Below are positions 42,049 to 50,787 of a stretch of DNA of 64,000 nucleotides, piece by piece; position 1 is the stretch's first letter; each line of letters begins with the position of its first letter. Both the position numbers and the translations under genes were made by a program. The notes under the pieces were generated by a model. That model ran no database searches. It was not told where the DNA came from and saw only the letters and a program-made list of their open reading frames with translations. The stretch lies in assembly GCA_040349255.1 (NCBI GenBank), contig JBEQUE010000120.1, positions 1-64,000 of the forward strand. The letters are read 5' to 3'. The stretch comes from DATMER01 sp040349255. Lineage in GTDB: Bacteria; Acidobacteriota; Thermoanaerobaculia; Multivoradales; UBA5704.

Positions 42049-42077
42049 AAGCTACAGGGCCTGCTTGCGCCTGTCAA
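42049..42077 (-). promoter_or_regulatory. Consensus promoter of the LysM gene, with 5' leader hairpin
   Basis: On the minus strand a perfect TTGACA (42077-42072), a 17-nt spacer and TAGCTT (42054-42049) form the strongest promoter seen here. The transcript start falls next to a hairpin GGCATAG/CTATGCC (42046-42025), which may stabilise the mRNA or modulate translation. Confidence 0.75.
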
Positions 42078-42093
42078 GTTTACCGCAAGAAGC

Positions 42094-42110
42094 CTCAAGT
42101 TTTGCTTGAG
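42094..42110 (-). terminator. Short hairpin downstream of cpoB
   Basis: CTCAAG and CTTGAG form a 6-bp stem with a 5-base loop about 30 nt after the cpoB stop. It is weak and only possibly a terminator. Confidence 0.35.
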
Positions 42111-42136
42111 ACTTTCAGGTGGATCTCCCGAAGATT

Positions 42137-43105
42137 TCAGGGAAGCTTGGCGCGGCGCTCCTGCGCGACCGAGGCCGCGGCCGTGCCCGGGAAGCGCTTC
42201 GCCAGCTCCTGGTAGGCGGCGCGGGCGCCGTCGACGTCGTTCAGCGCCTCCAGGGACTGGCCGGCCTTGAGCAGGGCGTCGGGCACCTTGTTGCCCTCGG
42301 GGAACTTGGCGACGGTCTCGCGGAAGGCGGCCAGGGCTCCCCGGTAGTCGCCGCGGGAGTAGCGGCACTCGCCGATCCAGTACTGGGCGTTGTCGGCGAG
42401 CTCGCTCTTGGGGTTGCCCTGGAGGAAGCGCTGGAAGCTGGTCTCGGCGTCCACGTAGTGGCCCTGGTGATAGAGGGTGTAGCCGCGGTCGTAGAGGGCC
42501 TGCGAGGTCGGGGAGAGCACCTCGGCCTCGGCGGAGCCGGAATCGGAGGCCGGGGGCGCGGCCGGCTGCGGCGGGACCGGTCGGGACGGCTGCGGCTTCG
42601 CCGGAGCCGGCAGATCGATGTCGGCCTCCTCGATCTCCTCCTCGTCGTTCTGCGACCCGGTGGACGGCGCGGTCCGGGTCTGGGGTCGGGCCGGGGCCGG
42701 GGGCGTCACCGGCGGTGTGGTGGTCCTGGGCGTCGTCTGGACCGGCGGCTGCTGGCGCGGGGGGGGCTGGACCGCCTGGGGCTGGCTCCGGGGCCGGGGG
42801 GGGGGCGCTACCGGAGGAGACGTCGTGGTCGCCGTGGTCCGGACCGGTTCGGGCCGTGCCGGCTCGATGCGGGCCGGAGCCGGCGCAGGCGCCGGGGACT
42901 TGATGCCGAGCTGCTGGCGCAGGCGCGCCATCTCCACCTCGTTCATGGCCGCCTGGCGCTGCAGCTCCACGACCTGGGTCCGCAGCCTCAGGACCTCCTG
43001 CTCCAGGGCCGAGGTGTCCGCCGGCCGCAGAGGGTTGCCGGCGCAGCCGGCGAGAAGAACGGGGAGGGCGGCGACGGTCAGGGCGGCCAGGGCAGCGTGC
43101 TTCAT
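42137..43105 (-). CDS. cpoB: CpoB/YbgF-type Tol-Pal associated lipoprotein
   Basis: CpoB coordinates outer-membrane constriction and peptidoglycan synthesis with the Tol-Pal system. The 322-residue protein has a lipobox (LLAGC, Cys21) rather than the plain signal peptide of the E. coli protein, a trimerising coiled coil (LEQEVLRLRTQVVELQRQA), a long Pro-rich linker and a C-terminal TPR domain (LYDRGYTLYHQGHYVDAETS, QYWIGECRYSRGDYRGALAA, DALLKAGQSLEAL). It overlaps bamD by 4 nt. Confidence 0.87.
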   Translation of the reverse strand: MKHAALAALTVAALPVLLAGCAGNPLRPADTSALEQEVLRLRTQVVELQRQAAMNEVEMARLRQQLGIKSPAPAPAPARIEPARPEPVRTTATTTSPPVAPPPRPRSQPQAVQPPPRQQPPVQTTPRTTTPPVTPPAPARPQTRTAPSTGSQNDEEEIEEADIDLPAPAKPQPSRPVPPQPAAPPASDSGSAEAEVLSPTSQALYDRGYTLYHQGHYVDAETSFQRFLQGNPKSELADNAQYWIGECRYSRGDYRGALAAFRETVAKFPEGNKVPDALLKAGQSLEALNDVDGARAAYQELAKRFPGTAAASVAQERRAKLP

Positions 43106-43857
43106 GTCTGGGCTCTCTTCTCCGGAATCTCGGCCAGGAAGGGGCTCTGGGGGAACTGGGAGCGGAGCTGGTCGAAGGTCTTCTTGGCCTCCTCCGGCTT
43201 GTCGCCCAGCTCGTAGGCCATCCCCAGGTTGTACATCGCCTTGTCGCGCTCGGGATACTGCGGGTAGTCGCGCAGCAGGACCTCGAAACGCTGGACCGCC
43301 GCGATCGGCAGGCCGTAGCGCAGGTAGAAGCGGCCGACCTGGAACTCGTGCTCGGCCAGGTTGTTGCGCACCAGGTTGATCTGCTCCTGGGCCTGGGCCG
43401 CGTACTCGCTCGTCGGGTAGAGCCGCCCCAGCTCCTGATAGGCCTGGAGCGCCTTGCGGGTGACGGTCTGGTCGCGATCGGGCCGCTCCATCCGCTTGGC
43501 GAGGCTGTTGGCGATCTGGAACTGGACGTAGGCCGCCTGCTCGGAGGTCGGGAACCGGTTCAGGTAGTCCCGGTACTTGGCCTCGGCCTGGACGTAGTTG
43601 GTGGTGCCGCCTTCCTGATAGTAGGTGTCCGCCGCCAGGAGCAGGCCCTCGCGCCCGATCGGCGAGTTGGGCTCCACCTCGAAGGCATGGGTGAAGTACG
43701 GCCGGGCCTTGCCGTACTTCTGGTTCGCGAGCAGCGCCTTGCCCTGCGCGAGCGACTCTTCGGCGGAGAGCTTGAGGAGCGGGTCCTCGATTCCTCCGCT
43801 CTTGCAGCCGGCCAGCGCCAGGAGGAGCACGGCCAGCGGAAGGACGATTCGTTTCAT
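43102..43857 (-). CDS. bamD: Outer membrane assembly lipoprotein BamD
   Basis: BamD is the essential lipoprotein of the beta-barrel assembly complex. The 251-residue protein has a clear lipobox (LALAGC, Cys18) and five TPR-like repeats (YGKARPYFTHAFEVEPNS, AEAKYRDYLNRFPTSEQA, ALQAYQELGRLYPTSEYA, RFEVLLRDYPQYPERDKA, KKTFDQLRSQFPQSPF). Its start overlaps the rpe stop and its stop overlaps cpoB, so rpe-bamD-cpoB is one coupled unit. Confidence 0.9.
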   Translation of the reverse strand: MKRIVLPLAVLLLALAGCKSGGIEDPLLKLSAEESLAQGKALLANQKYGKARPYFTHAFEVEPNSPIGREGLLLAADTYYQEGGTTNYVQAEAKYRDYLNRFPTSEQAAYVQFQIANSLAKRMERPDRDQTVTRKALQAYQELGRLYPTSEYAAQAQEQINLVRNNLAEHEFQVGRFYLRYGLPIAAVQRFEVLLRDYPQYPERDKAMYNLGMAYELGDKPEEAKKTFDQLRSQFPQSPFLAEIPEKRAQT

Positions 43858-44516
43858 ACGGTCTCCGGCGGAGCGAGGCTCCGCAGCTCCTTCATCCTGG
43901 CAACCGGGTCTTCGGCAGCGAAGATTCCCGATCCGACGATGCAGGTGTCCACCCCTGCGGCCAACACCCGGCCCATGGTATCGCGATCGATGCCTCCGTC
44001 CATGGCGATGTCCACCCGGAGGCCCCGGCGGCGGACCATCTCCCTCAGGCGGCGCGCCTTGTCCAGGGCCCGCGGCAGGAACGGCTGGCCGGCGAAGCCC
44101 GGATTGACGGACATCAGGAGGACGAAGTCCGCCTGGTCCAGCACGTCCTCCAGCAGCTCCACGGGGGTGGCCGGGTTCAGGACCACGCCGGCCTCGGCGC
44201 CACCCTTGCGGATGTGGGTCAGCAGCCGGTCCAGGTGGACCGCCGCCTCCCAGTGGACCCCGACCCGCGCCGATCCGGCCGCCAGGTAGTCGTCGATCAG
44301 GCGGTCGGGATTGCTGACCATGAGATGGACGTCCATGGGGATCTTCGTGCGCCGCTTGAGCGCCTTGATCACCGGGATGCCGAAGGTCAGGTTGGGGACG
44401 AAGTGGCCGTCCATGACGTCCACGTGGATCAGGTCCGCGCCGCCCTGCTCGCAGAGGGCGAGGGCGCCGGCGAGGTCGGCCAGGTCGGAGGCGAGGATGG
44501 ATGGGGCCAGGCGCAT
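43854..44516 (-). CDS. rpe: Ribulose-phosphate 3-epimerase
   Basis: Rpe interconverts ribulose-5-phosphate and xylulose-5-phosphate. The 220-residue TIM-barrel protein has the signatures LAPSILASDLADL, IHVDVMDGHFVPNLTFG, DVHLMV, VLLMSVNPGFAGQPF and DGGIDRDT, ending in a VGSGIFA phosphate site. The ATG overlaps the PASTA-protein stop (TGATG), which fixes the start. Confidence 0.95.
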   Translation of the reverse strand: MRLAPSILASDLADLAGALALCEQGGADLIHVDVMDGHFVPNLTFGIPVIKALKRRTKIPMDVHLMVSNPDRLIDDYLAAGSARVGVHWEAAVHLDRLLTHIRKGGAEAGVVLNPATPVELLEDVLDQADFVLLMSVNPGFAGQPFLPRALDKARRLREMVRRRGLRVDIAMDGGIDRDTMGRVLAAGVDTCIVGSGIFAAEDPVARMKELRSLAPPETV

Positions 44517-45340
44517 CAGGGCGTTCTCTCCGTGGGGGTCGCGGGAGGTGTCGGGGTTGTCGGCGCCAGCGGCGCCTCGGACGGCGGCGGGGTCGCCGAG
44601 TCGGTCGGCGTCTCCGCGGTGGCCACCACGAGCGAGATGTCGTCCTGCCGGGTGAGCGGGTGGCCGGGGAGCGGGAACTGGCGCAGGATCACGCCGGCCG
44701 CGACGCCCTCGTAGCGCTCGTACTTGACGCTGCCGAAGCGGAAGCCGTGCTGCTCGAAGTACGGCCGGATGCCCTCGTAGTCGTGGTAGACCAGGTCCGG
44801 CATGAGGTAGCGCTCGTTCGCCACGGACAGGGCGACGAGCACATTGACCGGCGTCGAGGGCGGGATGGTCGAGCCCGGCGACGGGTCGGTGGTCACCACG
44901 GAGCCGGTGGCGAGGGTGGTGCTGTAGGCGCCGAGGATGGTGCCGACGGCGAGTCCGCTGCCGGCGAGCGCGGCCTGGGCCGCGGGCAGCGGCCGGCTGG
45001 CCACCTCGGGCACCTCGACCCTCTGCGGCCCCAGGGACAGGACTACGGTCACCCCGCTCCCCCGCTTGACCAGGGTGCGGGCGTCGGGGTTCTGGCGCAG
45101 GATCTTCCCGGCCGGCACCTTCTCGTTGTAGCGGCCCTCGTTCTCGATCCCCCGCAGGCGGAGGCCCTGGTCGGCCAGCCGCGCGGACGCGTCGGCCTGG
45201 GTCAGCCCCTCGACCGGCGGCACCGTGGTCACCCCGCTGCGGACGAACAGGCTGAACGAGGTGTAGGCCGCCAGCCCGAAGACCAGCAGGATCACGACCC
45301 CGTAGGTCAGGTAGACCAGCAGCCGCACGAGCTTCGCCAT
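44516..45340 (-). CDS. Membrane-anchored PASTA-domain protein
   Basis: The 274-residue protein has one N-terminal transmembrane helix (LLVYLTYGVVILLVFGLAAY) and three extracytoplasmic PASTA domains (for example VPPVEGLTQADASARLADQG, VPEVASRPLPAAQAALAGSG and MPDLVYHDYEGIRPYFEQHG). PASTA domains bind peptidoglycan or its precursors and usually sit on PknB-type kinases or penicillin-binding proteins; here the catalytic part is missing. ATG at 45340 opens the membrane segment. It is upstream of and coupled to rpe. Confidence 0.85.
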   Translation of the reverse strand: MAKLVRLLVYLTYGVVILLVFGLAAYTSFSLFVRSGVTTVPPVEGLTQADASARLADQGLRLRGIENEGRYNEKVPAGKILRQNPDARTLVKRGSGVTVVLSLGPQRVEVPEVASRPLPAAQAALAGSGLAVGTILGAYSTTLATGSVVTTDPSPGSTIPPSTPVNVLVALSVANERYLMPDLVYHDYEGIRPYFEQHGFRFGSVKYERYEGVAAGVILRQFPLPGHPLTRQDDISLVVATAETPTDSATPPPSEAPLAPTTPTPPATPTERTP

Positions 45341-45365
45341 AGGCGGGCAGTCTACCAAAGCGGCA

Positions 45366-45371
45366 TACAAT
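45366..45371 (+). promoter_or_regulatory. -10 box of nfo, predicted leaderless
   Basis: TACAAT is followed by 7 nt and the ATG at 45379. No ribosome binding site is present between them, so the transcript is predicted to begin at or next to the start codon. Confidence 0.55.
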
Positions 45372-45378
45372 CCCGCGC

Positions 45379-46284
45379 ATGCCGGAGCCTGTCTCAGTCA
45401 CTCTTCCACCTCTCGGAGCCCACGTTTCGGTCGCGGGCGGCATGGCGAGCGCCTTCGAGCGCGCCGGCGACCTGGGCTGCGACGCCATTCAGATCTTCGT
45501 CAAGAACGCCAACCAGTGGCGCGCCCGCGACCTGGAGGAAGACGAGGCGATCGCCTTCCGCGGCGCGCACGCGGCGAGCGCCGTCGGTCCCCTGGTCGCC
45601 CACGCGAGCTACCTGATCAACCTGGCGGCCACGGACCCGGCCATCCTGGAGAAGTCGCTGGACGCGCTGACCGACGAGCTCCTGCGCTGCTCGCGCCTGG
45701 GCGTCCACGGCCTGGTCCTCCACCCCGGCGCGCACCTGGGCGCGGGCGACGAGGCCGGGATCGACAAGGTCGCGGCCTCGCTCGACGCGGTCCTGGGCGA
45801 CCTGCCGGACGTGGCGACCCGGGTGCTGCTCGAAAACACCGCCGGCCAGGGGAGCTGCCTGGGCTGGCGCCTGGAGCAGCTCGCGGCCATGCGGGAACGG
45901 GTGGCGGAGCCGCCCCGGGTCGGCTTCTGCCTGGACACCTGCCACGCCTTCGCGGCCGGCTACCCGATCCACGAGGAGGCCGGCTTTCTGGAGTTCTGGG
46001 ACGAGGTCGAGGAGAGGCTGGGGCTCGACGCGCTCGGCTGCCTGCACCTGAACGACTCGGTGAAGCCGTTCGGCTCCAGGCGCGACCGCCACGCCCATAT
46101 CGGCGAGGGCGAGATCGGGCTCGGCTGCTTCGAGCGCCTGCTCACCGAGCCGCGGCTGAAAGCGGTCCCGATGGTCCTGGAGACCGAGCCCGGCGACGAC
46201 ATGAAAGGCCATCGCCGGGATCTGAAGACGCTGTGGGGACTGGTCGGTCTGAAGCCGAAGAGGAAGCGCGCCAAGCGGCGGTGA
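45379..46284 (+). CDS. nfo: Endonuclease IV (AP endonuclease)
   Basis: Nfo cleaves DNA at abasic sites using a trinuclear zinc centre. The 301-residue TIM-barrel protein shows GAHVSVAGGM, IQIFVKNANQW, VAHASYLINLA, LVLHPGAHLG, LLENTAGQG, GFCLDTCHAFAAGY, HLNDSVKPFGSRRDRHAHIG and LETEP, all zinc-ligand segments of the family. It carries a basic Lys/Arg C-terminal tail. Single-gene unit with a leaderless promoter. Confidence 0.95.
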   Translation: MPEPVSVTLPPLGAHVSVAGGMASAFERAGDLGCDAIQIFVKNANQWRARDLEEDEAIAFRGAHAASAVGPLVAHASYLINLAATDPAILEKSLDALTDELLRCSRLGVHGLVLHPGAHLGAGDEAGIDKVAASLDAVLGDLPDVATRVLLENTAGQGSCLGWRLEQLAAMRERVAEPPRVGFCLDTCHAFAAGYPIHEEAGFLEFWDEVEERLGLDALGCLHLNDSVKPFGSRRDRHAHIGEGEIGLGCFERLLTEPRLKAVPMVLETEPGDDMKGHRRDLKTLWGLVGLKPKRKRAKRR

Positions 46285-46293
46285 GGGCGGTCT

Positions 46294-46320
46294 CCCTCTC
46301 CCCCGGCACGGGGGAGAGGG
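46294..46320. repeat. CCCTCTCCCCCG palindromic repeat
   Basis: CCCTCTCCCCCG (46294-46305) and CGGGGGAGAGGG (46309-46320) form a 12-bp hairpin followed by CCGGGAGAGGGGG. It lies between the convergent nfo and peroxiredoxin-like genes. The larger palindrome at 59169-59283 has similar CCCTCTCCC/GGGAGAGGG arms, so both may belong to one dispersed repeat family. Confidence 0.65.
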
Positions 46321-46340
46321 CCGGGAGAGGGGGAACGGGA

Positions 46341-46862
46341 TCAATTCACCCACTTGTCGATCAGGCCGTTGATCACCGACTTCGGATAGCTCTTCGTCGG
46401 CGATGGCAGGGCCTTGAGGGCGCTGTCCACCTGGCTGAAGGCGTCCGCGACCGAGGCGACCGGGTTCGAGTACAGCCGCACCCGCTGCCGGCGGTCGACC
46501 ACCACCATGGCCGGAGCGTAGGGCTTCCCCTCCTCGGTCGGCGCGATCCCGTAGGCCGCGGCGAAGTTGCGGTCGTCGTGGAGCAGGGGAAAGAGGAGCT
46601 TGCGCTCCCGCTGCAGTTTCTTGAGGTCGTCGAGCGGGACCGGCGAGACCGCGAGCACCCGGACCTGGCGCTTGACCAGGGAGTCCAGTTGCGCGTTCAA
46701 GGCGTCGAGGTCGCGCCGCACGCGCTCGCTGGCGGGATCGGCGAAGAAGTACACCACCAGCGCCGTCCGCACCACCTCGTCCTTCAGCATCAGAAGGCAC
46801 TCTTCCGTCGAGCTCAGGTCAAAATTCGGCGCTTCGTCGCCGATGGAGATCGGACCGGGCAT
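46341..46862 (-). CDS. Peroxiredoxin-fold protein lacking the peroxidatic cysteine
   Basis: The 173-residue protein has an AhpC/TSA-like thioredoxin fold: ISIGDEAPNFDLSSTEE, VVYFFADPASERVRRDLDAL, VLAVSPVPLDDLKKLQRERK, FPLLHDDRNFAAAYGI and a VVVDRRQRVRLY strand. The peroxidatic cysteine (normally after the F.P..FT.VC motif) is replaced in FFADPASERV, and the only Cys is in STEECLLM. It is therefore unlikely to be a classical peroxidase. ATG at 46862 has AGGAGAG upstream. Confidence 0.75.
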   Translation of the reverse strand: MPGPISIGDEAPNFDLSSTEECLLMLKDEVVRTALVVYFFADPASERVRRDLDALNAQLDSLVKRQVRVLAVSPVPLDDLKKLQRERKLLFPLLHDDRNFAAAYGIAPTEEGKPYAPAMVVVDRRQRVRLYSNPVASVADAFSQVDSALKALPSPTKSYPKSVINGLIDKWVN

Positions 46863-46894
46863 GCTCTCTCCTATTGATTTACGCCGCCTCCGGC

Positions 46895-48223
46895 TCAGGA
46901 GCCGGGCAGGAACTTCGCCGGGAGATGTTTCATCAGGTCGAACCATATCACCACGAACATCAGCAGGAGGATCATCACGAAGCCGACCTGGCTGATGACC
47001 TCCTTCATGCGCAGCGGCAGGTCGCGGCGGATCACCTCCTCGACCATCAGGATGGAGATCTGGCCGCCGTCGAGGATCGGGATCGGCAGGAGATTCATGA
47101 CGGCGATGCTGATGCTGAGCAGGCCCATCAGGTAGAGGAGCTGCTTGAAGCCCATGCGGGCGGCCTCGCCGGTCTGCACCGCGATGCCGATCGGCCCGGA
47201 GAGCGCGCTCTTGGCCGAGACCTCGCGCGTGAAGATCTTGCCGATGACGTAGAACGTGCCCTTGACCACCTGGATGTTGTACTTGACGCTCTGGACGATC
47301 GCGTGGCCCGGACTGTAGCGCTGGAAGAGGCCGATGCCGACGCCGATGCGGCCCGCCTTGTCCTTCTCGTCGAGCCGCGGGGTGACGGTGAGGGTCAGGA
47401 GCTTGCCGTCGCGCATCACCTGGACCTCGGTGGGCTGGTTGGCGCGCTTGCCGATCTCGGCCACGAAATCGCGGTCGAGGGCGACCGGTTTGCCGGCCAG
47501 CGTGCGCACCTCGTCGCCGGCGCGGAAGCCGGCGGCCTGGGCGGGGCTGTCCTTGAGCACCTGCGTGATCTGGGGGCGGAAGAGCGGGTTCAGGCCCGCG
47601 AGGTCGCCGCTGTCGTCGCGCGGGTTGCGGGTGGGCGTGAGCTGGACCTGGAACACCTTGTCGCCGCGCTTGACCCCGACCGGCACCGGCCGGCCGGGCG
47701 AGGTGATCAGCTCCATCATCACCTCCATCCAGTCGTCGACCGCCTTGCCCTTCACGGTCACGATCTGGTCGCCGCGGTGCAGGCCGGCCTGGGCCGCGGA
47801 CGAGCCGGCGTCCACCTCGCCGATGACCGGCGGGATGGAGGTCAGGTTGGTCACCTCGATGCCGACCATGAAGAGGCCGGCGAAGATCGCGATGGCCAGG
47901 ATCACGTTCATGACCGGGCCGGCGAGGTAGACCAGGATGCGCTGCCAGCGCGGCTTGCTCAGGAACTCGCGCGGGTCGTTCCCGGTCGCCTCCTCGATGT
48001 TCTCGCCGCCGAGCCGCACGTAGCCGCCGAGCGGGACCGCCGCGACGCGGTACTCGGTCTCGCCGCGCTGGACGCTCCAGAGCTTCCGGCCGAAGCCGAC
48101 GGAGAAGGTGAGCACCTTCACGTTGAAGGCCTTGGCGACCAGGAGGTGTCCGGCTTCATGGACGACGATGATCACGCCGAGCGCGAAGACGAAGGAGAGG
48201 ATGGGGATGAGGAGGTTCATCAT
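46895..48223 (-). CDS. rseP: RseP/RasP-type site-2 protease
   Basis: RseP is an intramembrane zinc metalloprotease that cuts anti-sigma factors and signal-peptide remnants. The 442-residue protein has HEAGH at residues 22-26 in the first membrane helix, two PDZ domains (VIGEVDAGSSAAQAGLHRGD and ITQVLKDSPAQAAGFRAGDE), the MNLLPIPILDGG motif supplying the third ligand, and four helices overall. An RseA-like anti-sigma substrate is not obvious nearby. Two ATGs (48223, 48220) are adjacent. It is 83 nt downstream of cdsA; dxr, often between them, is absent. Confidence 0.93.
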   Translation of the reverse strand: MMNLLIPILSFVFALGVIIVVHEAGHLLVAKAFNVKVLTFSVGFGRKLWSVQRGETEYRVAAVPLGGYVRLGGENIEEATGNDPREFLSKPRWQRILVYLAGPVMNVILAIAIFAGLFMVGIEVTNLTSIPPVIGEVDAGSSAAQAGLHRGDQIVTVKGKAVDDWMEVMMELITSPGRPVPVGVKRGDKVFQVQLTPTRNPRDDSGDLAGLNPLFRPQITQVLKDSPAQAAGFRAGDEVRTLAGKPVALDRDFVAEIGKRANQPTEVQVMRDGKLLTLTVTPRLDEKDKAGRIGVGIGLFQRYSPGHAIVQSVKYNIQVVKGTFYVIGKIFTREVSAKSALSGPIGIAVQTGEAARMGFKQLLYLMGLLSISIAVMNLLPIPILDGGQISILMVEEVIRRDLPLRMKEVISQVGFVMILLLMFVVIWFDLMKHLPAKFLPGS

Positions 48224-48306
48224 GGACGAGCCCTTTTGAGACGTGACCGGTAAAGATTCCCGATTGTATCGAACCGCTGTGGGCTGCGAGGCATTCCCCA
48301 GCCAGA

Positions 48307-49143
48307 CTAGCGCAGGGGGAGCGGGATGCCGTCGATGCCGAGCACCCAGAGGCCGAGGAGCAGGACCGGGCCGGCGAACAGCATGGCGTCGAGGCGGTCG
48401 AGGATCCCGCCGTGCCCCGGCAGGATGTGGCCCGAGTCCTTGACGCCGGCGCCGCGCTTGATCATCGACTCCACCAGGTCGCCGACCTGCGCCGCCAGGG
48501 CGGTCAGCGCCGCGACGGCCAGCAGCTCGGGATCGACCCGGCCCAGCTTCCAGTAGCTCCAGACCGCCGCCGCCGCCACCGAGGTGACGAACCCGGCCGC
48601 CGCCCCCTCCCAGCTCTTCTTCGGGCTGATGACCGGCGCCATCTTGTGCCGGCCCACCGCCGACCCCACGTAATAGGCCGCCGTATCCCCGAGGAAGACG
48701 ATGGCCATCAGGAGGAAGACGAGCCAGGGGTCGGCCTGCTGCAGGTAGTGCAGGCTCGCGATCGGCAGGGCGAAGTAGAGCGAGCCGAATCCCAGGATGC
48801 CCAACGCATCGAGTGTCTCGACGAGCGGAACCCGGGACAGGAGGAGCAGACTGGAGAGGCCGACCGAGAGCAGCAGGCCGCCGGCGAACAGGTGGAGCCG
48901 CGGGTCGAGCAGGGCGCCGCCCTCGAACAGCGAGGCGCTGACCGCGAGCGCCGTGAGCGGCACGATGGCCAGGAGCAGGAGGAGCGGCGCGTGCGGAGCC
49001 CGGCCGCGGACGATCCGGATGTACTCGTAGACCGCGACGTCGACCAGGAGCGCCACGAGCGCGAACCACCAGGCCCCGGGCAGCTTGAACAGGGCGAGGA
49101 GGGCGAGAGGGGTCAGGACCGCGGCGGTGAGGAGCCTCTGCAT
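48307..49143 (-). CDS. cdsA: Phosphatidate cytidylyltransferase
   Basis: CdsA makes CDP-diacylglycerol, the precursor of membrane phospholipids. The 278-residue protein has about eight transmembrane helices and the family signature near its C-terminus (KRGAGVKDSGHILPGHGGIL, continuing DRLDAMLFA), plus FLGDTAAYYVGSAVGRHKMAPVISPKKSWEG (given in parts FLGDTAAYYVGS and SPKKSWEG). It lies 33 nt after uppS, the usual order. Confidence 0.94.
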   Translation of the reverse strand: MQRLLTAAVLTPLALLALFKLPGAWWFALVALLVDVAVYEYIRIVRGRAPHAPLLLLLAIVPLTALAVSASLFEGGALLDPRLHLFAGGLLLSVGLSSLLLLSRVPLVETLDALGILGFGSLYFALPIASLHYLQQADPWLVFLLMAIVFLGDTAAYYVGSAVGRHKMAPVISPKKSWEGAAAGFVTSVAAAAVWSYWKLGRVDPELLAVAALTALAAQVGDLVESMIKRGAGVKDSGHILPGHGGILDRLDAMLFAGPVLLLGLWVLGIDGIPLPLR

Positions 49144-49176
49144 TGGCGATGGGGGGGGCGCCGCCGTCGGGAGGGA

Positions 49177-50016
49177 TCAGACCGGACGGCGTCCGGAGCG
49201 TCCGGAAGCGAACAGGCCGACCTCTTCCGGTGTCTCCGCGGCTGTCTCGGAGGTCTTGACGCCGCCGTAGCGGCGCTCGCGGTTCTGGAAGCCGAGGACC
49301 GCCTCGATCAGGTCGCGCCGGCGGAAGTCCGGCCACAGGGTCTGGGTCACCCAGATCTCGGTATACGCGATCTGCCAGAGCAGGAAGTTGCTGACCCGCA
49401 GCTCGCCCGAGGTGCGGATCAGGAGGTCGGGATCGGGCTGGCCCGACGTATAGAGATACCGGTTGAGGGTCTCCTCGTCGATGTCCGCGTGCTTGCCGGC
49501 GGCCCAGTCGGCCACGATCCGGCGGCAGGCGTCGACGATCTCGCAGCGCCCGGAGTAGTTGAGCGCGATGTTGAAGCTCATCCCCTGGCAGTGGCGGGTC
49601 GCGTCGAGCGTGGCTTCGAGCTCGCGCACGACGCTCGGGTCGAGCTCGCGCCAGCGGCCGAGCACGTTGAACCGGATGTCGTTCTCGATCAGGTTCTCGC
49701 GCTCCTTGCGCACGTACTCCTTGAGCAGGTTCATCAGGGTCCAGACCTCGAAGCGCGGGCGCTTCCAGTTCTCGACCGAGAACGCGTAGAGCGTGAGGAC
49801 CTCCAGGCCGAGCTGGGCCGAGGCTTCGACCGTGTCGCGCACCGAGGCGACGCCGGCCCGGTGCCCTTCGACGCGCGGCAGGCTGCGGCTCTTCGCCCAG
49901 CGGCCGTTGCCGTCCATGATGATGGCCACGTGCCGCGGCAGCCCTTCCAGATCCATCCGGCGGACGAGCAGCTCTTCGGGGGAGCCGGGGGGCGCGAGTT
50001 TGGACAGGTCGGCCAT
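49177..50016 (-). CDS. uppS: Isoprenyl transferase (undecaprenyl diphosphate synthase type)
   Basis: UppS builds the C55 lipid carrier for cell-wall synthesis. The 279-residue protein has the cis-prenyltransferase motifs MDGNGRWAKSRSLPRVEGHRAG (catalytic Asp35), YAFSVENWKRP, LNYSGRCEI, DPDLLIRTSGELRVSNFLLWQIAYTE (shown as DPDLLIRTSGELR) and LWPDF. The C-terminal ~35 residues beyond the family core are nonconserved. First of the uppS-cdsA-rseP group and only 30 nt from truA. Confidence 0.95.
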   Translation of the reverse strand: MADLSKLAPPGSPEELLVRRMDLEGLPRHVAIIMDGNGRWAKSRSLPRVEGHRAGVASVRDTVEASAQLGLEVLTLYAFSVENWKRPRFEVWTLMNLLKEYVRKERENLIENDIRFNVLGRWRELDPSVVRELEATLDATRHCQGMSFNIALNYSGRCEIVDACRRIVADWAAGKHADIDEETLNRYLYTSGQPDPDLLIRTSGELRVSNFLLWQIAYTEIWVTQTLWPDFRRRDLIEAVLGFQNRERRYGGVKTSETAAETPEEVGLFASGRSGRRPV

Positions 50017-50046
50017 GCGAAGGACCCTTACGGTACCACAACCACT

Positions 50047-50787
50047 CTAGTTGCCGGGATAGAACACTCTTTCCAGCACCAGCCCCTGGGCTGGTGCGGT
50101 GGGGCCGGCCTCGGAACGCGGGCGGCCCTGCAGGAGCTCGCCGAGGCTCTCCGGCTCCCGCCGGCCGAGCCCGATCTCGATCAAGGTACCGACCAGAGCA
50201 CGAACCATGCCGCGCAGGAATCCGTCGCCGGTGATCGAGAGCACGATCTCCTGCTCCATCTCCGTCCAGGTGGCGGCCTGGACGGTCCGAAATGGCTGGC
50301 CGTGACTGCCGCCGGCCAGGGCGAACGCCGAGAAGTCGTGCCGTCCGGGCAGGCACGCCGCCGCCAACGCCATCCGAGCGAGGTCGATTTTTGCCGGAAC
50401 CTGAACCACGAACAGCGAATCGAGGGGCGAGACCACCTCGGCCCGGCTCAGCCGGTAGCGGTACTCCTTGCCGAGCGCGCTCTTGCGCGCGTGGAAGCCC
50501 TCCTCCACCTCGGCCGCCGCGAGCACACGGACGTCCTCGGGCAGGTGCGGGTTGACCCCGTGGACCAGCGCGCGCGGCGGAAGAGGGCGCTCCAGATCCA
50601 GATGCGCGACCTGGCCGCGCGCGTGGACCCCGGCGTCCGTCCGGCTCGCACCGGTCACCCGGATAGGAAGGCCTGCCAGCTTCGCGACCGCCTCCTCGAC
50701 CACCTGCTGGACGGAGACGGCATTGTCCTGCCGCTGCCAGCCGGCATAGCGGGTGCCGCGGTAGGAGATGGTCAGCCGGTAGCGCAT
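50047..50787 (-). CDS. truA: tRNA pseudouridine(38-40) synthase TruA
   Basis: TruA modifies uridines 38-40 in the anticodon arm. The 246-residue protein has YRGTRYAGWQRQ, the catalytic GASRTDAGVHARGQV with Asp51, a KEYRYRL segment and the GDGFLRGMVRALVGTL motif. The ATG overlaps the stop of the upstream acetyltransferase (TGATG), which sets the start. Confidence 0.95.
   Translation of the reverse strand: MRYRLTISYRGTRYAGWQRQDNAVSVQQVVEEAVAKLAGLPIRVTGASRTDAGVHARGQVAHLDLERPLPPRALVHGVNPHLPEDVRVLAAAEVEEGFHARKSALGKEYRYRLSRAEVVSPLDSLFVVQVPAKIDLARMALAAACLPGRHDFSAFALAGGSHGQPFRTVQAATWTEMEQEIVLSITGDGFLRGMVRALVGTLIEIGLGRREPESLGELLQGRPRSEAGPTAPAQGLVLERVFYPGN

Noticed and set aside
48224..50356. Continuous frame that would fuse RseP to over 700 extra N-terminal residues
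   Set aside because: The extension runs out of phase through cdsA, uppS and part of truA; RseP starts at the membrane helix with HEAGH at 48223.
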